The notes: generated by a model not told the origin, from the letters alone. A stretch of DNA of 64,000 nt from Luteimonas gilva (GCF_005239095.1 NZ_SZUA01000001.1:398848-462847), one strand, 5' to 3'. Counted from the first letter of the stretch, positions 1-8,115 are shown. Made by a program: numbers and translations.

Positions 1-273
1 GTTGTGGCGCAGGAATCCGCGGCGTTTTGGCTGTTCGATTTCCACCTGGACGACGGCCAAACCGGCATCGGCCTGCGCGATCGCTTGGTCTCGAACCATG
101 CGCCGCGGCCGACCGTCATCCTCAGCGCGGACCGCAGCGAAGCGGTCCGCCGCGCGGTGCACGAAGCCGGATTGCCGTTGCTGCTCAAGCCGTTGAAGCC
201 GCTGGCGCTGAAGTCGGTGATGGACAGGTTGCTGGCCGCGCGCAGCGCCGAGCCGGCGGTGCGTGAACCGTAA
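1..273 (+). CDS. C-terminal fragment of a hybrid histidine kinase (receiver domain)
   Basis: The reading frame is open to the left edge, so the start lies outside the window; about 90 residues are visible. They look like the second half of a response-regulator receiver domain: FDFHLDDG resembles the segment around the phospho-accepting aspartate, followed by a Ser (VILSAD) and a Lys (LLLKPLKP) in the order expected of the conserved Thr/Ser and Lys. The chain stops soon after the domain, with no output domain. A receiver at the extreme C-terminus points to a hybrid sensor kinase, but a free-standing receiver protein is possible. It converges on the NarL-type regulator downstream, 16 bp away, and may be its partner (inference). 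Confidence 0.6.
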   Translation, partial: VVAQESAAFWLFDFHLDDGQTGIGLRDRLVSNHAPRPTVILSADRSEAVRRAVHEAGLPLLLKPLKPLALKSVMDRLLAARSAEPAVREP

Positions 274-289
274 GGCGGGCTAGGGCCCC

Positions 290-952
290 CTACGCCATCT
301 GTCGCGCCGGATCGCTGAGTTCGAGCTCGCGCAACACCACGCCGGCCTGGGTGCGGTTGCGCACGCCCAGGCGGTCGAAGATCGCGGAAAGATGGGCTTT
401 CACCGTGCGCTCTTGCACGTCCAGGCGATCGGCGATCTGCTTGTTGAGCAGGCCTTCGGCGACCAGAGTGAGCACTCGGAATTGCTGCGGCGATAGGCTG
501 GCCAGGCGCGCGGCCAGATCGGTGTCGTGCGCCGAGGATTGCGCGCGCGACACCGTCGCGCGCAGCGCCGCCGGCAGCCATTGTTCGCAAGCGAGCACGC
601 TGCGGATGGCGTCGTGCAATTCTTCCAAGCCCGAGCTTTTCGGCAAATAACCCGCCGCGCCGTGATCGAGCGCGCGCCGCACCACTTGCGGATCTTCGTT
701 GGCGGAGACCACCACCACGGCGACGCCGGGATGCTGCGCGCGCACCGCGGCCAAGCCGGCCAGGCCGTGGTTGCCCGGCATATGCAGATCGAGCAGGACC
801 AGATCGATGCCGGGTTCCTCTTCCAACGCGGTCAGCACGCCCTGCAAGGAATCGGCTTCGCGCACTTGCAGCTCGGCCACCGCATCCGCCGCGGCGCCGC
901 GCAAGGCGGCGCGGAACAGCGGATGGTCGTCGGCGATCAGCAGGGTGGGCAT
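290..952 (-). CDS. NarL/FixJ-family response regulator
   Basis: 220 residues with the standard two-domain layout. The N-terminal receiver (about 1-120) has the acidic pair D8-D9, the phospho-acceptor D55 in LVLLDLHMPG, and K105. The C-terminal LuxR-type helix-turn-helix (about 150-212) has the usual LSPQQFRVL, NKQIADRL and ERTVKAHLSAI signatures. It should be phosphorylated by a sensor kinase, perhaps the hybrid kinase fragment that converges on it, and then bind DNA as a dimer. NarL-type regulators often recognise inverted heptamers of the AGGAAA/TTTCCT kind. Such a palindrome exists near position 10,118, but nothing shows that this protein binds it. Confidence 0.93.
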   Translation of the reverse strand: MPTLLIADDHPLFRAALRGAAADAVAELQVREADSLQGVLTALEEEPGIDLVLLDLHMPGNHGLAGLAAVRAQHPGVAVVVVSANEDPQVVRRALDHGAAGYLPKSSGLEELHDAIRSVLACEQWLPAALRATVSRAQSSAHDTDLAARLASLSPQQFRVLTLVAEGLLNKQIADRLDVQERTVKAHLSAIFDRLGVRNRTQAGVVLRELELSDPARQMA

Positions 953-976
953 CGGAGTGGGGCGAGGGGCTGTCGT

Positions 977-1780
977 CTATTGCGCGGTCCACGCGCCGTC
1001 GATCGGCAGCGCGGCGCCGGTCATGTTGTGCGCTTCGCGCCGGCACAGCCACAGCGCCAACGCGGCGATGTCCTCCGGCAGCGACATGCGCAGGCTGGGC
1101 TGTTTTTCCCCGAGCAGCGCGCGCACGCCGTCCTCGCGCGAGCCGCCGGCGCGGCGCGCTTCGATCTGCGGTTCGATCAGCGGCGTTTCCACCCAGCCGG
1201 GACAGATGCAGTTCACCGTTACGCCGCCGCTGTCGCGGGTTCCGGAAGCCGCGTATTCCAGCGCCGCCACCTTGCTCATGCCTACCAAACCGAATTTGGC
1301 GGCCACGTAAGGCGCTTTCTGCACCGAAGCGACCAGACCGTGCACCGAAGCGATGTTCACCACCCGGCCGAAACCGCGCGTGGCCATGCCGGGCAGCGCG
1401 GCGCGCATGGTGTGGAAGGCGGAGCTGAGGTTGATCGCCAGGATCGCGTCCCAGCGCTCGGGCGGCATGTCGGCCAGGGCGGCGGTGTGCTGGATGCCGG
1501 CGTTGTTCACCAGCACGTCGAGCGGCGACCAAGCGTCGATGGCTTGCATCATGGCCGCGATCTGCGCCGGATCGCGCAGGTCGGCATCGAAATGGCGGGC
1601 ATCGGCGGCGCCGGCCGTGCGCACCGAAGACAGCGCGGCGTCGATTTGGGCGGCATCGCCCAGGCCGTTGATCGCCACCCGAACGCCGGCGGCGGCCAGG
1701 GCGCGAGCGATCGCCAGGCCGATGCCCGAGGTGCTGCCGGTGACCAGCGCGGTGCGGCCTTCGAGGAAGCGGTCGTTCAT
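977..1780 (-). CDS. bdhA: 3-hydroxybutyrate dehydrogenase, SDR family
   Basis: 267-residue classical short-chain dehydrogenase. The cofactor motif TGSTSGIG lies at 14-21, NNAG at 92-95, and the catalytic set is S145, Y158 and K162. The length and the conserved segments (VNCICPGWVETPLIEPQ) match bacterial D-3-hydroxybutyrate dehydrogenases, which oxidise D-3-hydroxybutyrate to acetoacetate with NAD+. It is divergent from the 3-hydroxybutyrate oligomer hydrolase, 106 bp away, and 3 kb from the PHA synthase genes. The two divergent genes together would convert PHB-derived oligomers to monomer and then to acetoacetate. The substrate is assigned from family resemblance and context; another SDR alcohol dehydrogenase cannot be fully excluded. 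Confidence 0.85.
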   Translation of the reverse strand: MNDRFLEGRTALVTGSTSGIGLAIARALAAAGVRVAINGLGDAAQIDAALSSVRTAGAADARHFDADLRDPAQIAAMMQAIDAWSPLDVLVNNAGIQHTAALADMPPERWDAILAINLSSAFHTMRAALPGMATRGFGRVVNIASVHGLVASVQKAPYVAAKFGLVGMSKVAALEYAASGTRDSGGVTVNCICPGWVETPLIEPQIEARRAGGSREDGVRALLGEKQPSLRMSLPEDIAALALWLCRREAHNMTGAALPIDGAWTAQ

Positions 1781-1886
1781 GCGTGTCGGATCGAGAGGGA
1801 TGGGCGAAACCCTAGCAGGAATGCGCGTCGCGGGCGTGGTACCAAAGTACGATGATGGCCCGCGCGCGGTTTGCTAGTGTCGACGC

Positions 1887-3734
1887 ATGGACCGAATTCC
1901 CTATCGTTCTGCGTGCCGCGCCCTGATCCCGCTGGCTTTAGCCTTGCTGCTGGGCGCTTGCGCCAGCACGCCGCGCAGCGCCGCCTTGGAGCCGACCATG
2001 TTCACATCGCCGCGCAGCAGCGAACACCGCGGCAGCGACGACCTGCTCACGGCCGGCTTGGGCCTGGACGGCTTGCGGTCGGCGACGCCGCCGGCGTTCG
2101 CGGAGGCCGCGAATCCGACCCCGGCCGAACTGCGCAGGCGCGCGATCTGGACCAATTGGCGCGGTATCGCCGACCTCGCGCCGGGCGGCGGTTACGGCGA
2201 CTTGTACGGTAGCGTCGCGGCCGTGCCGGGCCGTGAATTTTCGGCTTATGCGAAAGTGCCGGGCGCTTCGCAGCCGCATCGGGTGCTGGTGCAGTTGCCG
2301 GACGCGTTCGACGCGAGCAAGCCTTGCGTCCTGGTCGCCCCGTCCTCGGGCTCGCGCGGCGTCTACGGCGCGATCGCCGTCGCCGGCGCTTGGGGGCTGC
2401 CTAAAGGCTGCGCCGTCGCGTACACCGACAAGGGCGCGGGTACCGATTATTACGACCTGGACCGGCAGAGCGGCGCGCGCGCGGACGGCACCATCGGCGC
2501 GCTGGGGGAAGTCGACGACTTGGCCTTCGTGCCCGATGCGCCGGTCAACGCTTCCGGCGTGGCGTTCAAGCACGCCCATTCCAAAGACAATCCCGAAGCC
2601 GATTGGGGCCGCCACGTCCGCCAGGCGGCGGAATTCGCGTTGAAAACGCTCAACGAGCATGTGCCGCGCCCCGGCGGTTTCGATTTCGGCAATACGCGCA
2701 TCGTCGCGGTCGGCATCTCCAACGGCGGCGGCGCGGTGCTGCGCGCGGCCGAGCTCGACGGCGATTGGCTAGATGCGGTGGTGGCGGCGGAACCCAGCGT
2801 CTACACCGAAGGCCGCGGTTCGCGGGCGATCTACGACTACACGACCGAAGCCGCGCTGCTGATGCCTTGCGCGTTGTTGGATGCGCCGAATTTGCCGCAG
2901 CCGCCGCTTACCGCGCAGTTGCAGGCGATGGCGGCGCTGCGTTGCGCATCGTTGTCCCAGGCCGGCTTGATCGAAGGCGTCGACACGGCCGCGCAAGCCG
3001 CTTCGGCCCATGCGCATTTGCGCGCGAACGGTTGGACCGAGGAAGCCTTGCGCGCCGGCGCTTTGTCCGTCGCTTTCGATATGTGGCGCGCGGTGGCGGT
3101 CGCCTATGCCTCGGCCTATGGTCGCTACCAGCTCGACGAACACCCTTGCGGTTTCTCCTATGCGATGGTCGGCGCAGGCGGCGCAGCGCATGCGGCGACC
3201 GCGGCCGAACGCGCGGCGTGGTGGGCCGACGCCAGCGGTATTCCCCCCGGCGCGGGCGTGAACATCGTCGCGCGTCCGTCTAAAGACGCCGATGCCGCGT
3301 TCGCGGACCTGCGTTGCCTGCGCGGCTTGTGGGACGGGCAGGGCGCCGATGCCGACCGCGTGCGCAAGGGCGTCGCCGAAACGCGCGCCGCACTTCCGCG
3401 CAAAGGCCTCCCGGTGGTGGTGCTGCACGGCACCGACGACGGCCTTATCCCACAGGCTTTCACCAGCCTGCCGTACGTCGCCCAAGCCCAGGCCGCCGGC
3501 CGCGACGTGCGCTACTGGCAAGTGCGCAACGCGCAGCATTTCGATGCGTTCCTGGGCCTGCCCGATTACGGCGCGCGCTATGTGCCGATGCTGCCCTACG
3601 TCTATCGGGCGTTGGACCGCGTATCGGCCTATCTCGATGGCAAAGGGCGCCTGCCGGAAGATGCCACCATCGCCACGACGCCACGCGGCGCAGGCAAGGC
3701 GTTGACGTCGGACCATCTCGCGATGCCGAAGTAG
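1887..3734 (+). CDS. D-3-hydroxybutyrate oligomer hydrolase, lipoprotein
   Basis: 615 residues resembling the 3HB-oligomer hydrolase family (3HBOH, alpha/beta-hydrolase), which cleaves soluble D-3-hydroxybutyrate dimers and oligomers released from PHB. The N-terminus carries a hydrophobic stretch ending in LLLGACAST, a lipobox, so the protein is probably exported and lipid-anchored. The nucleophile motif is GISNG with S278; a late Asp (VVLHGTDDGLIP) and His (RNAQHFDAF) could complete the triad. The gene is transcribed away from bdhA and is followed within 1 kb by PHA synthesis genes, which supports a role in PHB turnover. Whether it acts on internal or external oligomers is not shown by the sequence. 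Confidence 0.82.
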   Translation: MDRIPYRSACRALIPLALALLLGACASTPRSAALEPTMFTSPRSSEHRGSDDLLTAGLGLDGLRSATPPAFAEAANPTPAELRRRAIWTNWRGIADLAPGGGYGDLYGSVAAVPGREFSAYAKVPGASQPHRVLVQLPDAFDASKPCVLVAPSSGSRGVYGAIAVAGAWGLPKGCAVAYTDKGAGTDYYDLDRQSGARADGTIGALGEVDDLAFVPDAPVNASGVAFKHAHSKDNPEADWGRHVRQAAEFALKTLNEHVPRPGGFDFGNTRIVAVGISNGGGAVLRAAELDGDWLDAVVAAEPSVYTEGRGSRAIYDYTTEAALLMPCALLDAPNLPQPPLTAQLQAMAALRCASLSQAGLIEGVDTAAQAASAHAHLRANGWTEEALRAGALSVAFDMWRAVAVAYASAYGRYQLDEHPCGFSYAMVGAGGAAHAATAAERAAWWADASGIPPGAGVNIVARPSKDADAAFADLRCLRGLWDGQGADADRVRKGVAETRAALPRKGLPVVVLHGTDDGLIPQAFTSLPYVAQAQAAGRDVRYWQVRNAQHFDAFLGLPDYGARYVPMLPYVYRALDRVSAYLDGKGRLPEDATIATTPRGAGKALTSDHLAMPK

Positions 3735-4030
3735 CGGCGCAGCAGGGCGCGAGGGCGTAAATCCTCCCCGACCCTCCTTTTCAAAGGAGGGAGAACAGCA
3801 AACAGGCGCGGACGAATCCGCCCCTCTGCCTTTGCGGGGTGAAGGGGCATTGCTTGCGAATCACTGATTCGCATGCCCCTGAACGCCCCGCGTAAGCGAG
3901 GGCCGGGGTGCGGAGCGGGGAAAGGCGCGAAGCGCCTGGGAGAGGATTCGGCTTTTGGCGTTGGTAGACAGGAAGAGCCGCTTTTCACCGCTCCTTTGGC
4001 ATCCTATCGCTTTCGCTCGGGAGCCTCGCC
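3735..4030. other. Intergenic region with palindromic repeats, no gene seen
   Basis: 296 bp between the oligomer hydrolase and pssA. It starts with a short perfect palindrome of the type CCCTCCTTT/AAAGGAGGG (about 3772-3791). After that comes G-rich repeat sequence of the kind seen at several other junctions here (inverted GCATGCCCC-like segments around 3846-3883). No plausible coding frame with a ribosome-binding site was found. The promoter of pssA must lie near its right end, but I could not identify it with confidence. Confidence 0.6.
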
Positions 4031-4648
4031 ATGCCCCAACGCCACTTTTCTATGTTGCGCGACTTCCACCTGGCCGATTGGTTCACCCTGGCCAACGCCT
4101 TCTGCGGCATGGGCGCGGTGTTCGCGGCGATGCGCTTCCTGCAAGAAGGCGTGGCCCGCGATTTGATGGTGGGCATGGCGCTGATCCCGCTCGCTTTCGT
4201 GTTCGACGCTCTCGACGGCCGGATCGCGCGCTGGCGCAAAGTCTCCTCCACGCTCGGGCGGGAGTTGGACTCGCTGGCCGACGTGATTTCCTTCGGCGTC
4301 GCCCCGGCCGCGCTGGGCTACGCCTGCGGTTTGCAGGGCGGCTGGGACTGGGCGGTGCTGAGCTATTTCGTCGTTTGCGGCGTCAGCCGGCTGGCGCGCT
4401 ACAACGTCACCGCCGAGACTCTGGCCGACGGCGGCGACAAGGTGAAGTATTTCGAAGGCACCCCGATTCCGACCAGCCTGGCGATCGTGATCCTGCTCGC
4501 CGTCGCGTTGTGGCAGGGGCGCATCGGGGAATCCCTTTGGTTCGGCGAAGTCCGGCTCGGACCCTGGCTGCTGCACCCGCTGGTGCTGGTCTACGCCTTG
4601 TCCGGTTCGCTGATGATCAGCAAGACTCTGCGCATCCCCAAACCCTGA
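4031..4648 (+). CDS. pssA: CDP-diacylglycerol--serine O-phosphatidyltransferase
   Basis: 205-residue membrane enzyme of the CDP-alcohol phosphatidyltransferase family. The full metal/CDP-binding signature is present: D59-x2-D62-G63-x2-A66-R67-x8-G76-x3-D80-x3-D84. Several hydrophobic segments surround it, as expected of a six-helix inner-membrane protein. The product makes phosphatidylserine, the precursor of phosphatidylethanolamine. The position of the motif near residue 60 and the size fit the type II (Bacillus-like) PssA. It sits between PHB degradation and PHA synthesis genes with no evident functional link. Phosphatidylglycerophosphate synthase is the main alternative; the segment GTPIPTS favours PssA. 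Confidence 0.88.
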   Translation: MPQRHFSMLRDFHLADWFTLANAFCGMGAVFAAMRFLQEGVARDLMVGMALIPLAFVFDALDGRIARWRKVSSTLGRELDSLADVISFGVAPAALGYACGLQGGWDWAVLSYFVVCGVSRLARYNVTAETLADGGDKVKYFEGTPIPTSLAIVILLAVALWQGRIGESLWFGEVRLGPWLLHPLVLVYALSGSLMISKTLRIPKP

Positions 4649-4713
4649 CCGGACGGTAACGCGAATAGCCGCAGCCGGTTGCTATGATCGCCGCAGGACC
4701 CGAGGAGGTGGCG

Positions 4714-5703
4714 ATGAGCCCTGCGAACGCGCCCGGCGATTTCGAAGCGCTGGCCAAACAATATTGGAACGCCTGGGGCGAGATGATGCGCGGCGGCATG
4801 CCCGGCGCGGCGCCGGCAGGCGCGCAGGGCTGGCACGAAGCGATCGAGCAGTGGAGCAAGCTGGTCCACGGCGGGCGCGGCGAAGTCAACGATGCGGTCG
4901 AACGCTTCAATGCCCAAGCGCGTGGCTGGTTCGGCCAGATGCAGCAAGTCGCCGCGCAATTCGCCGGTCAAGGCGGCAGCGCCACCGAAGTCGCCCGCGC
5001 TTGGAAACAAGCGATGGGCGCGGCGGGCGAGAACCCGTTCCCCGAAATGTTCAAGGCGATGCGCGGCCACGGCCAGCAAGGCCTGGAGCAATGGATCGAA
5101 GACGCTTCGCCGTATTTGGAAGCCTGGCGCCGCGAGAATGCGTCCTGGCTGGGCATGCCCGCGTTCGGCTTCGCCCGCGAGCACCAGGAACGCTGGCAAA
5201 AATTGGCCCAGGCCCAGCTCGACTACCAGCAGCGCAATAGCGCCTACAACGCGCTGATGATGAAAGCTTCGCAGCGCGCCTACGAACTGTTCGAGGACAA
5301 GCTGTCGCAGCGCGACGAGCCCGGCCGCCAGATCGTTTCGGTGCGGGCGCTGTTCGATCTGTGGATCGACGCCGCCGAGGAAGCCTACGCCGAAATCGCG
5401 CTGTCGCCGGAGTTTCGCCAGGTCTACGGCGAACTGGTGAACGCGCAGATGAAACTGCGCAACGGCGTGCAGAAGGAAGTCGAGCAGTTGAACGCGATGT
5501 TCGGCATGCCGACCCGCACCGAGGTCGATTCCGCGCACCGCAAGATCGCCCAATTGGAGCGCGAGCTCAGCCGCCTGCGCCGCGCGGCCGAGCCTGCGCC
5601 CGCGCATCCGCGTCCGGCAACTTCCGGCGGCAAAAAGAACGGCGCAGGCAAAGCTCCGGCCGGGAAGAGCAAAAGCAAGAAATCCGGGGAGAAGCGCGCA
5701 TGA
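4714..5703 (+). CDS. phaE: Class III PHA synthase subunit PhaE
   Basis: 329 residues, mostly charged and helical, with no membrane segment. PhaE is the non-catalytic partner of PhaC in class III polyhydroxyalkanoate synthases. The identification rests on its resemblance to PhaE (N-terminal WxxxM-rich helices, a C-terminal Lys/Ala-rich tail) and on overlap with phaC. I chose the ATG at 4714 because GAGGAGGT stands 5 bases before it; an upstream in-frame ATG at 4684 lacks such a site. The C-terminal tail (about 300-329) is highly basic, rich in Lys, Gly and Ser, and likely disordered. The stop overlaps the phaC start (ATGA at 5700), so the two are translationally coupled. Confidence 0.88.
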   Translation: MSPANAPGDFEALAKQYWNAWGEMMRGGMPGAAPAGAQGWHEAIEQWSKLVHGGRGEVNDAVERFNAQARGWFGQMQQVAAQFAGQGGSATEVARAWKQAMGAAGENPFPEMFKAMRGHGQQGLEQWIEDASPYLEAWRRENASWLGMPAFGFAREHQERWQKLAQAQLDYQQRNSAYNALMMKASQRAYELFEDKLSQRDEPGRQIVSVRALFDLWIDAAEEAYAEIALSPEFRQVYGELVNAQMKLRNGVQKEVEQLNAMFGMPTRTEVDSAHRKIAQLERELSRLRRAAEPAPAHPRPATSGGKKNGAGKAPAGKSKSKKSGEKRA

Positions 5704-6767
5704 CCGGTCCGGTCCACTTCAGCGCCGAGGGTTTGGCCCAGGAAGCGCTGCAAATGCAGCAAAAGCTGGCGGCCGGCGTCGATACGTTGCGCAACGTCGA
5801 CGAAGTCGACTACGGCGCCACGACTCGCCAGGAAGTCTGGCGCGACGGCAAAGTGGCGCTGTACCGCTTCGTCGGCGACAAGGCGCCGACCGCGCAGGCG
5901 CCGTTGCTGATCAGCTACGCGCTAGTCAACCGGCCGTACATGGTCGACTTGCAAGCCGACCGTTCGATCGTCAAAGGACTGCTGGCGCGCGGCGAGGACG
6001 TGTACGTCATCGATTGGGGCTACCCGGATCGCTCGGACCGCTTCCTGACGTTGGAAGACTACATCGAGCGCTTCCTCGGCGGCGCGGTCGACCATTTGCG
6101 CAAAGCGCACGGACTGGATGCGATCAACCTGCTCGGCATCTGCCAGGGCGGCGCGTTCTCGCTGTGCTATTCGGCGCTGCATCCGGACAAGATCAAGAAC
6201 CTGATCACGATGGTCACGCCGGTGGATTTCCACACCGCCGACAATATGCTGTCCAACTGGACGCGCGAGATCGACGTCGACCTGTTCGTCGACACCCTGG
6301 GCAACGTGCCGGCCGATCTGATGAACTGGTGTTATTTGACCCTGAAGCCGTGGCGGCTGTTCGCGCAGAAGTACGTCGGCTTGGTCGACATCCTGGACGA
6401 CAAGAAAGCGGTCGAGGATTTCCTGCGCATGGAAAAATGGATCTTCGATTCGCCCGACCAGGCCGGCGAAGCGTTCCGCCAATTCATCAAGCAGTTCTAT
6501 CAGGGCAACGGCTTCGTCGAAGGCGGCATCAAGATCGGCGACAACGAAGTCCATCTGGGCATGATCGAAATGCCGGTGCTGAACATTTTCGCCGAGCAGG
6601 ACCATCTGGTGCCGCCGGATTCTTCGAAAGCGCTCAAGGGCTTGGTCGGCACCGACGACTACACCGAGCTGTCGTTCCGCGGCGGCCATATCGGCATCTA
6701 CGTGTCCGGCCGGGCCCAGAAAGAGGTTCCGGACACGATCCATCACTGGCTGTCCGAGCGCGCGTGA
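5700..6767 (+). CDS. phaC: Class III PHA synthase catalytic subunit PhaC
   Basis: 355 residues, an alpha/beta-hydrolase-type polymerase that joins (R)-3-hydroxyacyl-CoA units into polyester on the granule surface. The lipase-like box is GICQGG with the nucleophile C148. D301 (EQDHLVPP) and H330 (GGHIGIY) complete the triad, offset by one from the C149/D302/H331 reported for the Allochromatium vinosum class III enzyme. The length matches class III (about 355), shorter than classes I and II, which need no PhaE. The start shares the ATGA with phaE. The stop overlaps the GTG of the next gene (GTGA), which makes a three-gene coupled unit. A monomer preference for short-chain (C3-C5) units is inferred from the class. 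Confidence 0.95.
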   Translation: MTGPVHFSAEGLAQEALQMQQKLAAGVDTLRNVDEVDYGATTRQEVWRDGKVALYRFVGDKAPTAQAPLLISYALVNRPYMVDLQADRSIVKGLLARGEDVYVIDWGYPDRSDRFLTLEDYIERFLGGAVDHLRKAHGLDAINLLGICQGGAFSLCYSALHPDKIKNLITMVTPVDFHTADNMLSNWTREIDVDLFVDTLGNVPADLMNWCYLTLKPWRLFAQKYVGLVDILDDKKAVEDFLRMEKWIFDSPDQAGEAFRQFIKQFYQGNGFVEGGIKIGDNEVHLGMIEMPVLNIFAEQDHLVPPDSSKALKGLVGTDDYTELSFRGGHIGIYVSGRAQKEVPDTIHHWLSERA

Positions 6768-7129
6768 CAGCGAGAAGGCCACGCGCGTTATTCCTTCTGC
6801 TGATGCCTCTTGCGGCATTCGCGCAGGCGCCGGCCGCTCGAACGGAAATCGCCGAACTGATTGCCGCCTTGGGCGAGTCCGGCTGCCGATTCGAGCGCAA
6901 CGGCACCTGGTACGACGCGGCCGAAGCCAAGGCGCACCTGCAGCGCAAGTACGACTGGCTGAACAAGCGCGGGCTGGCCGCCACGCCCGAGCTGTTCATC
7001 GAGCGCGCCGCCAGCCGCAGCAGCATGAGCGGCCGCGCCTACCACGTACGCTGTCCCGGACAGGTCGATCGGGCCTCGGCGGACTGGTTCCGCGACCGGC
7101 TCGAACGCCGGCGCGCGGGTGCGAAATGA
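6764..7129 (+). CDS. DUF5329-family exported protein
   Basis: 121 residues with a signal peptide (hydrophobic segment at 8-19 ending AFAQA). The conserved centre reads SGCRFERNGTWYDAAEAKAHLQRKYD, and RAASRSSMSG follows; both are typical of the uncharacterised DUF5329 family. I start it at the GTG at 6764, which overlaps the phaC stop by GTGA and places the positively charged residues just before the hydrophobic core. The biochemical role is unknown. Translational coupling to phaEC is suggestive, but in a tightly packed genome it is not evidence of a PHA role. Confidence 0.8.
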   Translation: MTARRPRALFLLLMPLAAFAQAPAARTEIAELIAALGESGCRFERNGTWYDAAEAKAHLQRKYDWLNKRGLAATPELFIERAASRSSMSGRAYHVRCPGQVDRASADWFRDRLERRRAGAK

Positions 7130-7145
7130 GCGCTAAACTGCGGGC

Positions 7146-7373
7146 ATGGCCCGACCGTCCGCACGCCCGATGAACACCGCACGTCCCACTCTGTCCCGTT
7201 CCATCAACGACCGCGTCCTGGCCGGCGTGATCGGCGGCATCGCCCATCGCTTCGGCTGGAATTCGACGTTGTTGCGGTTCATCTACGTCGTCCTGTCGGT
7301 GGTGTCGGTCGCTTTCCCGGGCATCCTGGTCTATCTGATCCTGTGGCTGCTGATGCCCGAAGGCAGCGATTGA
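7146..7373 (+). CDS. PspC-domain membrane protein
   Basis: 75 residues matching a stand-alone PspC domain: LSRSINDRVLAGVIGGIAHRFGW, then a hydrophobic helix and the closing segment LVYLILWLLMPE. Such proteins are small inner-membrane proteins related to the phage-shock regulator PspC. Many occur outside any psp operon, as here, and their role is not established. A second in-frame ATG at 7170 would remove the basic leader and leave 67 residues; neither start has a clear ribosome-binding site. The next gene begins inside or at its stop codon. Confidence 0.85.
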   Translation: MARPSARPMNTARPTLSRSINDRVLAGVIGGIAHRFGWNSTLLRFIYVVLSVVSVAFPGILVYLILWLLMPEGSD

Positions 7374-7828
7374 GCGAACCCGGCGCGAGGCGCGTGCCGC
7401 TCGCAGCGCTGGGCACGCTCGGCGCGCTATGGACGCTGCCCAACACGCTGTTGGGATTGATCGCCGGCGCGGTCGGCGTCGGCTTCGGCGCGCACATCCA
7501 CTTCAGCCGTCGCGATTTGGCGATCGTGTTCCATCGCTGGCCTTGGGGCCCGGGCGGCGCGCTCACGCTGGGCAACACCATTTTGCACACCGGCGACAGC
7601 TTGGATTCGCCTTGCGTCACTTACGCGCATCGCGCTGGGCACGGCGACGAAGCGCCGATCGTGCTCGCCGACCACGAGCGCGCGCACGTTTTCCAATACA
7701 TGGCGTTGGGGCCTTTGTTCCTGCCGCTGTACCTGCTGTGCGGCGGCGTCAGCGCGCGCAATCGTTTCGAGCGCGCCGCCGACCGTTACGCGCGCGAAGG
7801 CAAGGGCTGGTGGCCTTGGGCGAAATAA
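7370..7828 (+). CDS. Small protein with an HExxHxxQ motif, putative zinc-dependent, membrane-associated
   Basis: 152 residues from a TTG at 7370 that overlaps the pspC stop (TTGA); an in-frame ATG at 7343 would add nine residues, so the start is unsure. It has a hydrophobic segment at about 11-41 and a second at about 110-127. Between them is H102-E103-R-A-H106-V-F-Q109, an HExxHxxQ arrangement typical of zincin metallopeptidases, followed by F-E134-R-A-A-D138, which could supply a third ligand. The pattern with a following GPLFLPLYLL segment recurs, from memory, in unannotated bacterial proteins. The chain is short for a peptidase, and no substrate can be named. Activity is inference only. 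Confidence 0.62.
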   Translation: MSEPGARRVPLAALGTLGALWTLPNTLLGLIAGAVGVGFGAHIHFSRRDLAIVFHRWPWGPGGALTLGNTILHTGDSLDSPCVTYAHRAGHGDEAPIVLADHERAHVFQYMALGPLFLPLYLLCGGVSARNRFERAADRYAREGKGWWPWAK

Positions 7829-7849
7829 TTTCGTCTTGTGTCCGTTTTT

Positions 7850-7855
7850 TTGACA
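7850..7855 (+). promoter_or_regulatory. Consensus -35 element before the candidate small RNA
   Basis: A perfect TTGACA lies in the gap after the HExxH gene. The best -10 candidates downstream are weak: GCGCTA at 17-bp spacing, or TAGTCT at a too-long spacing of 21. It is the only strong promoter-like hexamer in this gap. It precedes sequence that ends in a terminator-like hairpin and contains no reading frame. Confidence 0.35.
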
Positions 7856-7885
7856 TCGGGTTAACGGACCGTGCGCTAGTCTGCA

Positions 7886-7986
7886 TCCGTCGAAGAAAAA
7901 GTGACGACGCAAGTCGAAACAGAAGCTTCGGCGACGAAGGCTCAGCCGATCGGGGCAACCCGAAAGACTGGGCCTTCACTTTTTTG
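7886..7986 (+). ncRNA. Candidate small RNA ending in an intrinsic terminator
   Basis: No reading frame occupies this stretch. A 10-bp stem (GAAGGCTCAG at 7937-7946 with CTGGGCCTTC at 7969-7978, one G-U pair) encloses a nested CGGG-GCAA-CCCG hairpin and is followed by six T residues at 7980-7985. A TTGACA lies about 30 bases before the proposed 5' end. The next gene is on the opposite strand, so this is not a leader or riboswitch of a downstream gene; a free-standing RNA is the simplest reading. The 5' end is approximate. It could instead be just the terminator of the phaE-to-HExxH transcript. I did not recognise a known RNA family. Confidence 0.45.
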
Positions 7987-8115
7987 CGCGATCAAAGCCG
8001 CGAGCGAAATCCGGTATTTGCCGGAAAGCTCCAATGGCGTTTCGGCGTTCGGCGCGTAAGCGCTTGAATATCGCGCCGCCTGTTCACGAACCGCTTCGCG
8101 ACGGTGGCCCTGCAT

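Noticed and set aside
527-1855. 442-residue plus-strand frame over the response regulator and bdhA
   Set aside because: It is a shadow of two well-supported minus-strand genes and resembles no family.
7900-7986. Cyclic-di-GMP (GEMM) riboswitch
   Set aside because: The GGGGCAACCCGAAAG segment recalled this family, but the conserved GCAAAGCC and GGU/AGCCGGG parts are not found in order, and no gene follows on the same strand.
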